DNA from: an uncultured Flavobacteriaceae bacterium
GTDB taxonomy: Bacteria > Bacteroidota > Bacteroidia > Flavobacteriales > Flavobacteriaceae
Direction: 5' to 3'
DNA length: 30,725 nucleotides
Assembly (NCBI GenBank): GCA_937901915.1
Contig: CALGUD010000089.1
Coordinates: 1-30,725 of the forward strand
The translations under genes were made by a program, and so were the position numbers. Under the pieces are notes generated by a model that saw only the letters and a program-made list of their open reading frames with translations, ran no database searches and was not told the origin of the DNA. Each line of letters starts with the position of its first letter. The first letter of the stretch is position 1. Of this stretch, positions 16,478-23,263 are shown in pieces.

Positions 16478-16506
16478 TTTGTGGTAGTTTATAATTTATA
16501 AATAAA

Positions 16507-17127
16507 ATGATAGCTATTATAACAGGTGATATTATAAATTCAAAAAAAACTTCTACCGATAAGTGGATGAAGATTTTAAAAGAAGCCTTGTCAAAGTTTG
16601 GCAATTCACCCAATAATTGGGATATATTCAGAGGGGATAGTTTTCAGGTTGAAATTTCCAATATAAGTGAAGTATTCTGGACCTCAGTCTATTTAAAAGC
16701 GTGTATAAAAACCATAAAAGGCCTGGATGTGCGTATGTCTATCGGTATTGGGCATAAAACAACAGATGCCGATAAAATTTCTGAGGCCAATGGAACGGCT
16801 TTTCAATTTTCGGGAGAACAATTTGAACTTTTAAAAGAAGAAAAACAAAACCTGGCTATTAAAACTAATACTAGAAAAACAGATAATGAGTTAAATGCTT
16901 GTATTAAATTAGCATTAATTATTATGGATAAGTGGACGGCCAATTCTGCTGAAATAATTAAATTAACTATTGAAAATCCTCATTTATCTCAGGAAGAATT
17001 AGGAAAACTTATAGGTATTAAACAGAACACTGTAAGTGTACGCCAAAAAAGAGCCCACATTGAAGAACTTGCACTCTTCAATCAAATGGTTTTTAAAGAG
17101 AGGGTATCTGAACTGGAAAATGACTAA
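16507..17127 (+). CDS. satD: SatD family protein with C-terminal helix-turn-helix
   Basis: A 206-residue cytosolic protein of the SatD family, named after a gene in the Streptococcus mutans sat (secretion and acid tolerance) operon; its biochemistry is not established. N-terminal motifs are TGDIINS (6-12), FRGDSFQ (41-47), VRMSIGIG (75-82) and FSGEQFE (101-107). The order of a strand ending in Asp, an RGDSF hairpin and SIGIG resembles GGDEF/class III cyclase folds, where GGDEF and SIGIA occupy the same places. The C-terminus has a helix-turn-helix at about 158-182 (LSQEELGKLIGIKQNTVSVR), like sigma region 4 or SatD regulators. Followed by the DUF3307 gene after 38 bp and preceded by a triple palindrome. 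The DNA-binding role is likely; nucleotide binding is a hypothesis. Confidence 0.85.
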   Translation: MIAIITGDIINSKKTSTDKWMKILKEALSKFGNSPNNWDIFRGDSFQVEISNISEVFWTSVYLKACIKTIKGLDVRMSIGIGHKTTDADKISEANGTAFQFSGEQFELLKEEKQNLAIKTNTRKTDNELNACIKLALIIMDKWTANSAEIIKLTIENPHLSQEELGKLIGIKQNTVSVRQKRAHIEELALFNQMVFKERVSELEND

Positions 17128-17165
17128 AACTCCCGGGCAATTGATTAATATTTGAAACTAAAAAT

Positions 17166-17864
17166 ATGGAATTACTACTGAGGTTGCTCATTGCCCATTT
17201 AATCGGGGATTTTATTCTGCAATCTGACAAATGGGTAAAGGAAAAAGAAACAAAGAAACTGGCATCAGGCAAGCTCTACCTTCATGTTCTTATACACGGG
17301 TTGCTGAGTTTAATATTATTGTGGGATCTGTCGTTATGGTATATTGCCCTCATAATAAGCATTTCACATTTAATAATTGATGCCGGAAAAATTCTCTTTC
17401 AAAATGAAAAAAACAAACGGCTTTTATTTTTTATAGATCAGTTTCTCCACTTACTGGTTATAACCATAATAGTACTTGCCATACAAAAAGAAACTATAGA
17501 AATAGAGTTTACAAACCAACACTTATTAATTATACTTTCTATAATCTTTTTAGCACAACCCGCCTCTATTTTAGTAAAAACACTCATATCTGTTTATACG
17601 CCTAAAACAGAAATTGGGGAAAATGAATCACTGGTCAACGCCGGTAAATATATTGGAATCTTAGAAAGATTACTCGTCTTTGTCTTTATCGCAACTGACC
17701 ATTGGGAGGGTGTAGGTTTTTTAATTGCAGCCAAATCTATTTTCAGGTTTAGCGATTTAACAGAATCAAAGGACAGAAAACTCACAGAGTATATTTTAAT
17801 TGGAACCCTGTTAAGTTTTGGAATTGCGATACTTGTAGGTTTATTATTTGTGAATTTTAAATAA
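17166..17864 (+). CDS. DUF3307 domain membrane protein
   Basis: A 232-residue protein with about six membrane segments. The DUF3307 signature is at the N-terminus: AHLIGDFILQSDKWVKEK (10-27), then LHVLIHG (39-45). Four pairs of His/Asp lie one helical turn apart: H11/D15, H40/H44, H68/D72 and D91/H95. This pattern suggests an intramembrane metal or proton site, as in membrane-bound metal-dependent hydrolases, but no enzyme activity is known to me for the family. A second conserved-looking block is VNAGKYIGILERLL (near 158-171). It follows satD by 38 bp in the same direction without a terminator, so co-transcription is likely. Confidence 0.87.
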   Translation: MELLLRLLIAHLIGDFILQSDKWVKEKETKKLASGKLYLHVLIHGLLSLILLWDLSLWYIALIISISHLIIDAGKILFQNEKNKRLLFFIDQFLHLLVITIIVLAIQKETIEIEFTNQHLLIILSIIFLAQPASILVKTLISVYTPKTEIGENESLVNAGKYIGILERLLVFVFIATDHWEGVGFLIAAKSIFRFSDLTESKDRKLTEYILIGTLLSFGIAILVGLLFVNFK

Positions 17865-17911
17865 TAATCCATAAATTACACACTCCAAATTGTACTTTAA
17901 GTTTTATAGCT

Positions 17912-18271
17912 ATGAAACATTATTTTAACCTGCTTGCCTTATTAATTACGGCAATATTCTTTATTTCCTGTGATAAAGAAGATAGTGATACTATCATTGA
18001 AACAAATCCTACCAACACAGATGTAACCTATAATGACATAAGTGAACTTATAGATAATAAATGCTTGGAATGCCACGGTATTCCAACAACCAACCAGGCA
18101 GAAGTTTCTTTGACCACGTATGAAAGCTTAAAGGCAGCAGCACAAAACAGTGACCTTATTGCGCGATTAAAAAGTTTTAACAATCAGATGCCCCCACAAC
18201 CAAATCCTCCGTTATTGGTTTCTGAAATAGAACTTATTGAAGGGTGGGTATTAGGAGGATATAAACCATAA
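17912..18271 (+). CDS. Small c-type cytochrome lipoprotein
   Basis: A 119-residue predicted lipoprotein: signal peptide with lipobox FISC (Cys20), then a Thr/Asn/Asp-rich linker. The single haem-attachment motif CLECH (51-55) is of the CxxCH type, and M93 in NNQMPPQ is a good candidate for the axial ligand. The domain resembles small cytochrome-like modules of outer-membrane or periplasmic electron-transfer proteins in Bacteroidota. It lies 47 bp after DUF3307 on the same strand; whether it shares a transcript is unclear. Partners for electron transfer are not encoded nearby. Confidence 0.85.
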   Translation: MKHYFNLLALLITAIFFISCDKEDSDTIIETNPTNTDVTYNDISELIDNKCLECHGIPTTNQAEVSLTTYESLKAAAQNSDLIARLKSFNNQMPPQPNPPLLVSEIELIEGWVLGGYKP

Positions 18272-18285
18272 TAACAAAAATTTAA

Positions 18286-18429
18286 AGTTCCATCAAAAAG
18301 TGGCTGCCCACTATGCGCAATGTGCTACAAGGCACAGGGCGAGAGCACAACATGAACTTCAAACGCATTTTATTAAGAGGGCTTGATAAAGGAGAAGCCA
18401 AAATATGGCACACAACCTTAATAGGGTAG
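18286..18429 (+). pseudogene. Possible C-terminal remnant of an IS1182-like transposase
   Basis: A 47-codon open stretch with no good start sits in the 297-bp gap between the cytochrome and carB. Its reading includes MNFKRILLRGLDKGEAKI, which resembles the 'F(K/R)RFLLRGLEKV' C-terminal segment I recall from IS1182-type transposases. It ends at TAG 18427-18429. No inverted repeats or rest of a transposase are seen, so if real it is a short relic. The identification is from memory and weak. The rest of the gap holds an ATTAACT repeat and the carB terminator. Confidence 0.33.
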
Positions 18430-18463
18430 CTTTAAGAGCATACTATTCTAAAAATCAAAACCA

Positions 18464-18492
18464 ATTAACTATTAACTCATTAACTAATAACT
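18464..18492. repeat. Degenerate ATTAACT heptamer repeat
   Basis: ATTAACT occurs at 18464-18470, 18471-18477 and, after one extra base, 18479-18485, followed by a degenerate AATAACT at 18486-18492. Simple AT-rich repeat in non-coding sequence; no function is apparent. Confidence 0.7.
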
Positions 18493-18525
18493 TTCCCCAA
18501 AATTAGAATGAAAGCACTACGCCCT

Positions 18526-18560
18526 AAAATAAAAAGACCGCCTAATAGTTTTAGACGGCC
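18526..18560 (-). terminator. Rho-independent terminator of carB
   Basis: On the minus strand, shortly after the carB stop, a 10-bp stem (GGCCGTCTAA with TTAGGCGGTC, two G-U pairs) closes a 5-nt loop and is followed by TTTTTATTTT. Stem arms are at 18536-18545 and 18551-18560. Confidence 0.85.
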
Positions 18561-18568
18561 TCTTTCTA

Positions 18569-21421
18569 TTATTTACTTAAATACATTTTTCTTCTGTGAT
18601 ACAACTCATAAAACTGATCGTCTTTAAGGCTATCAATAAATAAAATACTCTCCCCCGTACTCTTCATTTCCGGCCCTAATTTTTTATTAACATTAGGGAA
18701 TTTATTAAAAGAAAATACCGGTTGCTTAATAGCATAACCTTTTAACTGAGGATTGAATTTAAAGTCTTTTACCTTTTTTTCACCCAGCATCACCTTTGTC
18801 GCATAATTTACATATGGTTCTTTGTATGCTTTAGCTATAAAAGGAACAGTTCGGGATGCTCTTGGGTTAGCTTCAATAATGTAAACCATATCATCTTTAA
18901 TAGCAAACTGTATATTTATTAAACCTACGGTTTTCAAAGCTAACGCTATTTTCTTTGTGTGGTCTTTTATCTGTTGCAATACAAATTCCCCAAGGTTAAA
19001 CGGTGGCAATGTAGCATTTGAATCTCCGGAGTGGATACCACAAGGTTCAATATGTTCCATAATTCCAATAATATATACCTCTTCACCATCACAGATTGCA
19101 TCCGCTTCGGCCTCAATAGCCCCATCAAGGTAATGATCCAATAATAACTTATTATTAGGAATGTCCCTTAGTAAGCCTACTACGTGTTCTTCAAGTTCCT
19201 GTTTATTTATAACAATTTTCATTCCTTGTCCACCTAATACATAAGATGGCCTTACCAATAGCGGAAAATCCAGCCTGTCTGCCAATTCCAGAGCCTCATC
19301 TGCAGTTTCAGCAACCCCAAATTCAGGATACGGAATATTGTTATCTTTTAGCAAGGAAGAGAAACTACCCCTGTCTTCGGCAAGATCCAGGGATTCATAA
19401 CTTGTACCTATAATTTTAATTCCATACTTACTTAGTTTTTCAGCAAGCTTTAATGCAGTCTGTCCACCAAGCTGTACAATTACCCCTTCGGGTTTCTCAT
19501 GTCTGATGATATCATAAATATGTTCCCAGAAAACGGGTTCAAAGTAAAGTTTATCGGCTATATCAAAATCTGTTGATACGGTTTCAGGATTACAATTTAT
19601 CATTATCGTCTCGTAACCACATTCTGCCGCCGCCAATACACCATGCACACAACAGTAGTCAAATTCTATACCCTGGCCAATACGGTTTGGCCCGGAACCT
19701 AAAACAACTATTTTCTTTTTATCTGTTACTACACTTTCATTATCACTATATTTTTTACCATCTGTAGTTTCAATTTCATCTTCAAAAGTAGAGTAATAAT
19801 AAGGTGTCATTGCTTTAAACTCTGCAGCGCATGTATCTACCAGTTTGTATATTCGGTTAACCTTTAATTTTTCACGCTTTTTATACACTTCACTTTCCCA
19901 GCAATCCAACATATGCGCTATTTGCCTGTCTGCAAATCCCTTTTGTTTCGCTTCGAGCAACAGATCTCGTGGAAGTGATTCAATAGTATGTAATGATATT
20001 TCTTTTTCTAGTAAATGAAGTTCTTCATATTGTTTTAAGAACCACATGTCTATTTTTGTAATTTCATGAATTCTACTGAGTGGTATCCCTATCTGAATGG
20101 CGTCATAAATCACAAAAACACGATCCCAACTGGCATGGGTGAGTTTCTCTATTATCTTATCATAATCTTTTAGGCCTTTGCCATCGGCCCCAAGTCCATT
20201 TCTTTTAATTTCCAGTGATTGAGCAGCTTTGTGTAATGCTTCCTGAAAAGAGCGACCTATTCCCATTACTTCACCAACAGACTTCATTTGGAGCCCTAAT
20301 CTACGGTCGGAACCCTCAAATTTATCGAAGTTCCATCGTGGAACTTTTACTATCACATAATCAAGGGTTGGTTCAAATAATGCTGAGGTAGATTTAGTAA
20401 TCTGGTTTTTCAGTTCATCCAAATTATATCCGATTGCCAGTTTTGTAGCGATCTTGGCAATGGGATATCCGGTAGCTTTAGATGCCAGTGCAGATGATCT
20501 GGACACACGTGGATTGATCTCAATAGCTATAATATCTTCCTTTTCATCCGGGCTTACTGCAAACTGCACATTACATCCACCTGCGAAATCTCCTATACTT
20601 CGCATCATTTTTATAGCCATATCCCGCATTCTCTGAAAAGTCTTATCAGATAGTGTCATAGCCGGGGCTACTGTAATAGAGTCACCGGTATGTATACCCA
20701 TTGGGTCCATATTCTCGATCGTACAAATAATAACTACATTATCATTTTTATCCCGAAGCAATTCCAGTTCATATTCTTTCCATCCTAAAAGGGCTTTATC
20801 TATCATTACTTCATGAATAGGTGATACTTCCAATCCACGTGTTAGTAATTCATCAAATTCATCCTCGTGATGTACAAAAGACGCCCCTGCCCCACCCAGG
20901 GTAAATGAAGCCCTGATAACTAAAGGAAAACCAAACTCCTGTGCAATTTCTTTTCCTTTCAAATAGGATGTAGCAGTAGCCTGGGGAGCCATAGGAACCC
21001 CTATTTTTAGCATCAATTCACGAAACTTCTCACGGTCTTCTGTAATATTTATTGCATCAATATCAACACCAATCAATTCAATTCCAAAATCTTCCCATAT
21101 TCCTTTTTCATCTGCTTCAATACACAAGTTAAGAGCGGTTTGCCCTCCCATAGTTGGTAATACTGCGTCTATGTTAGGGTGCTTTTGTAAAATCTCAATA
21201 ATAGATTTAGTTGTAAGGGGCTTTAGATAAACATGGTCGGCCATACTTGGGTCCGTCATGATCGTAGCGGGATTACTGTTTATTAAAACAGTCTCTATCC
21301 CATCTTCTCGCAATGAACGTAACGACTGTGAACCTGCATAATCAAACTCACACGCCTGACCTATGATTATAGGACCAGAACCGATTAGTAAAATACATTT
21401 GAGATCTTTTCGCTTTGGCAT
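18569..21421 (-). CDS. carB: Carbamoyl-phosphate synthase large subunit, without MGS domain
   Basis: A 950-residue CarB. The two homologous synthetase halves are clear: the first begins KCILLIGSGPIIIGQACEFD and the second KKIVVLGSGPNRIGQGIEFD (near residue 557). Each half has an ATP-grasp domain. CarB makes carbamoyl phosphate from bicarbonate, ATP and ammonia channelled from CarA, for arginine and pyrimidine synthesis. E. coli CarB is about 1,073 residues; this one ends at about the boundary where the C-terminal MGS-like allosteric domain (UMP/ornithine control) would begin, finishing YELYHRRKMYLSK. I believe this is usual in Bacteroidota. carA is not in the window. It lies downstream of rpmH with a terminator between them. 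Confidence 0.97.
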   Translation of the reverse strand: MPKRKDLKCILLIGSGPIIIGQACEFDYAGSQSLRSLREDGIETVLINSNPATIMTDPSMADHVYLKPLTTKSIIEILQKHPNIDAVLPTMGGQTALNLCIEADEKGIWEDFGIELIGVDIDAINITEDREKFRELMLKIGVPMAPQATATSYLKGKEIAQEFGFPLVIRASFTLGGAGASFVHHEDEFDELLTRGLEVSPIHEVMIDKALLGWKEYELELLRDKNDNVVIICTIENMDPMGIHTGDSITVAPAMTLSDKTFQRMRDMAIKMMRSIGDFAGGCNVQFAVSPDEKEDIIAIEINPRVSRSSALASKATGYPIAKIATKLAIGYNLDELKNQITKSTSALFEPTLDYVIVKVPRWNFDKFEGSDRRLGLQMKSVGEVMGIGRSFQEALHKAAQSLEIKRNGLGADGKGLKDYDKIIEKLTHASWDRVFVIYDAIQIGIPLSRIHEITKIDMWFLKQYEELHLLEKEISLHTIESLPRDLLLEAKQKGFADRQIAHMLDCWESEVYKKREKLKVNRIYKLVDTCAAEFKAMTPYYYSTFEDEIETTDGKKYSDNESVVTDKKKIVVLGSGPNRIGQGIEFDYCCVHGVLAAAECGYETIMINCNPETVSTDFDIADKLYFEPVFWEHIYDIIRHEKPEGVIVQLGGQTALKLAEKLSKYGIKIIGTSYESLDLAEDRGSFSSLLKDNNIPYPEFGVAETADEALELADRLDFPLLVRPSYVLGGQGMKIVINKQELEEHVVGLLRDIPNNKLLLDHYLDGAIEAEADAICDGEEVYIIGIMEHIEPCGIHSGDSNATLPPFNLGEFVLQQIKDHTKKIALALKTVGLINIQFAIKDDMVYIIEANPRASRTVPFIAKAYKEPYVNYATKVMLGEKKVKDFKFNPQLKGYAIKQPVFSFNKFPNVNKKLGPEMKSTGESILFIDSLKDDQFYELYHRRKMYLSK

Positions 21422-21458
21422 TTTTATTTTTTTAAAAAATTAATTGGTTAAAGGGTAT

Positions 21459-21490
21459 AAAAAAAGGCGTTACTACTAAAAGTAACACCT
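21459..21490 (-). terminator. Rho-independent terminator of rpmH
   Basis: On the minus strand AGGTGTTACT and AGTAACGCCT form a 10-bp stem (one G-U pair) with a 6-nt loop, followed by a run of seven T. It stands between rpmH and carB, so carB must rely on read-through or its own promoter; I see no TAnnTTTG in the carB leader. Confidence 0.85.
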
Positions 21491-21513
21491 TTGTATTTAA
21501 AATAAATATTCAT

Positions 21514-21672
21514 TTATTTCTTATGTCTTGGTTCTGAAGACACACTTAATTTTTTTCTTCCTTTAGCTCTTCTGCGCGCAAGTACTTTTCTACCATTTGC
21601 AGTAGCCATTCTTTCCCTGAAACCGTGCTTATTTCTTCTTTTTCTTCTAGATGGTTGAAATGTTCTTTTCAT
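21514..21672 (-). CDS. rpmH: 50S ribosomal protein L34
   Basis: A 52-residue, strongly basic protein. It starts MKRTFQPSRRKRRNKHGFRE and continues RMATANGRKVLARRRAKGRK, the universal L34 pattern; the short tail KLSVSSEPRHKK is typical of Bacteroidota. L34 is part of the large ribosomal subunit. The ATG is at 21672. It has its own consensus promoter (21747-21777) and terminator (21459-21490). Confidence 0.98.
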   Translation of the reverse strand: MKRTFQPSRRKRRNKHGFRERMATANGRKVLARRRAKGRKKLSVSSEPRHKK

Positions 21673-21746
21673 TTTATGATATCTTTATTCCTTTTTGGAA
21701 TCTTTGTTAATGATGCAATATGATATTCCTATGCAAAAGTGCGGCG

Positions 21747-21777
21747 CAAAAATACAACAAGTTTTTACTTTGACAAA
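21747..21777 (-). promoter_or_regulatory. Consensus Bacteroidota promoter of rpmH
   Basis: On the minus strand TTTG (21774-21777) is followed by exactly 19 bp (counted from TTG) and TATTTTTG (21747-21754), matching the -33/-7 consensus TTG-N19-TAnnTTTG. Transcription would start near 21740, leaving a leader of about 68 nt. This is the best promoter in the window and supports the Bacteroidota assignment. Confidence 0.8.
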
Positions 21778-21810
21778 CCTTTTTTAAAAAATATTTTTAT
21801 CAGAATTTGT

Positions 21811-21818
21811 TACCTTTG
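21811..21818 (+). promoter_or_regulatory. Putative -7 element of the TPR-like gene
   Basis: TACCTTTG matches TAnnTTTG; the ATG at 21843 follows after 24 bp. It is divergent from the rpmH promoter in the same 170-bp gap. No -33 box at the exact spacing. Confidence 0.6.
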
Positions 21819-21842
21819 CATCACAAAAATAATCACAAGAAA

Positions 21843-22358
21843 ATGTTTAATAAAAATATAAAAATAATTATAGCCGTTCTCATATTTGCTTATGCAATTT
21901 ATCAAATCGTAGACGGATTCATAGGCAATGGAATATTTCTCATCTTACTCTCTTTAATTTTTGTATTCCTCTACTTCAGAAATGAAATGATCCTGTTGTC
22001 TTTTTTAAGAATGCGTAAACAGGATTTTGAAGGAACAAAAAAATGGTTAAACAAAATAAAAAACCCCGAAACTGCCCTCACCATCAAGCAACAAGGCTAT
22101 TATAATTATCTGCATGGAATAATGGCTTCGCAAACAAATTTGACGCAAGCGGAAAAATATTTTAAAAAAGCATTAAAGTTAGGCTTAAGCATGAACCACG
22201 ATATTGCCATGGCTAAATTAAGCCTGGCAGGTATTGCTATGCAAAAACGCCGAAAAAGGGAAGCTACTACGCTGTTAAATGAAGCCAAAAAACTTGACAA
22301 ACAAAATATGCTTACCGAACAGATTAAAATGATGCAGCAACAAATGAAAAAAATATGA
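21843..22358 (+). CDS. Membrane-anchored TPR-like protein
   Basis: A 171-residue protein with two N-terminal membrane segments (about 5-21 and 25-45, with a short loop DGFIGNG). A helical cytoplasmic part follows, with TPR-like helix pairs such as GYYNYLHGIMASQTNLTQAE plus KYFKKALKLGLS, and KREATTLLNEAKKLDKQNML. TPR repeats mediate protein contacts, and the partner is unknown. I used ATG 21843; a longer frame to a TTG at 21807 would run across the promoter. It is divergent from rpmH. Confidence 0.75.
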   Translation: MFNKNIKIIIAVLIFAYAIYQIVDGFIGNGIFLILLSLIFVFLYFRNEMILLSFLRMRKQDFEGTKKWLNKIKNPETALTIKQQGYYNYLHGIMASQTNLTQAEKYFKKALKLGLSMNHDIAMAKLSLAGIAMQKRRKREATTLLNEAKKLDKQNMLTEQIKMMQQQMKKI

Positions 22359-22569
22359 TTTTAACAAAATCTTTAAGTATTTGATTATCAATACTGGAAA
22401 ACCCTCTTCACTTTATAATAAAACCTTCAAAATTATTGACGTTTTTTTTTCAAATTCATAAAAAATATACAATATCCTCAATAAATATTGCTATTTAGCG
22501 TTATTATAGCGTATTTTGGGCGATTAAAATTGTAAAAAACTGATTACCAAATAAAAGCTGAAATTTTAT
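22359..22569. other. Intergenic gap of 211 bp with one imperfect palindrome
   Basis: Non-coding, very AT-rich. The only structure I see is an imperfect palindrome at 22376-22395 with AGTAT/ATACT ends and a TTGAT-T-ATCAA core, resembling one satD half-site pair but with a different spacing. No terminator with a U-tract and no clear TAnnTTTG element precede the next gene. Confidence 0.4.
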
Positions 22570-23259
22570 ATGAAGAATTTGATACCGGTTCTACTCTTTC
22601 TTTTTATAAATTTTATATACTCTCAAGAACCTGAGGAATTATTTTCTACGGCATTATTGACTCATATAAAAAATTATAAAATACAAACCGAAGATGCTTT
22701 TGAAAATGGCGAGCTTGAGAGGGGCAGATCTTTATTTGACACCTTGGTTAACCAACATTTAAAAGGTACAAGGTTTGATAATTTTAAATTTAAAAATTTT
22801 GATGATGATTCTTATTTCCGCACAAACCAGATTGATAAACCTTTTATTTTAATAACCAGCGCCTCATGGTGTGTAGTTCCTGATGACCAGATAGCAGCCA
22901 TTAATTTACTTGCAGATGAGCATGCCGATGAGATTCAAATAGTTATTTTGTACTGGGACAAGGTAAATAAGATACTGGATTTATCACTTCAGTACAGTGA
23001 AAATATTCCTGTAGTTTATTTTGATGAAACAACCAACAGGGACCCTAAAACAACAGAAGTTCTTAAACATTCTCTCGGCTTACCTGTTTGTTTTTATATT
23101 GATAAAAACAAGAAAGTTGTTGATATTACAAGAGGAGGCGTATTTTTACCCTATGGCACTAAAGAAGATCTTTACAGTATCAATTACAATATATTTAAAA
23201 ATTCACTGGATAATCTTATAGCCTCATCGGCCAGTTCCCCTAATATTTCATCAGAGTAG
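22570..23259 (+). CDS. Secreted thioredoxin-fold protein with degenerate active site
   Basis: A 229-residue protein with a signal peptide ending near YSQE (residue 19), a helical region (20-85) and a thioredoxin-like domain (about 88-215). Where TlpA-like proteins have WCxxC, this one has WCVVP (100-104), so only one active-site cysteine remains. The cis-proline strand is present as LGLPVCFYID, which adds a second cysteine next to the proline. It is thus unlikely to be a standard disulfide reductase; a structural or single-Cys role is possible. The following gene is convergent, 4 bp away. Confidence 0.72.
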   Translation: MKNLIPVLLFLFINFIYSQEPEELFSTALLTHIKNYKIQTEDAFENGELERGRSLFDTLVNQHLKGTRFDNFKFKNFDDDSYFRTNQIDKPFILITSASWCVVPDDQIAAINLLADEHADEIQIVILYWDKVNKILDLSLQYSENIPVVYFDETTNRDPKTTEVLKHSLGLPVCFYIDKNKKVVDITRGGVFLPYGTKEDLYSINYNIFKNSLDNLIASSASSPNISSE

Positions 23260-23263
23260 ATCA

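Noticed and set aside
16402..16485. CRISPR-like array upstream of satD
   Set aside because: Repeat units are only 20 bp with 8-bp gaps, only three copies exist and no cas genes are present; the layout fits operators.
22376..22395. Additional SatD operator in the gap before the thioredoxin-fold gene
   Set aside because: The TTGAT-T-ATCAA core has a different spacing and orientation from TATCAA-N8-TTGATA, and a single site in AT-rich DNA is expected by chance.
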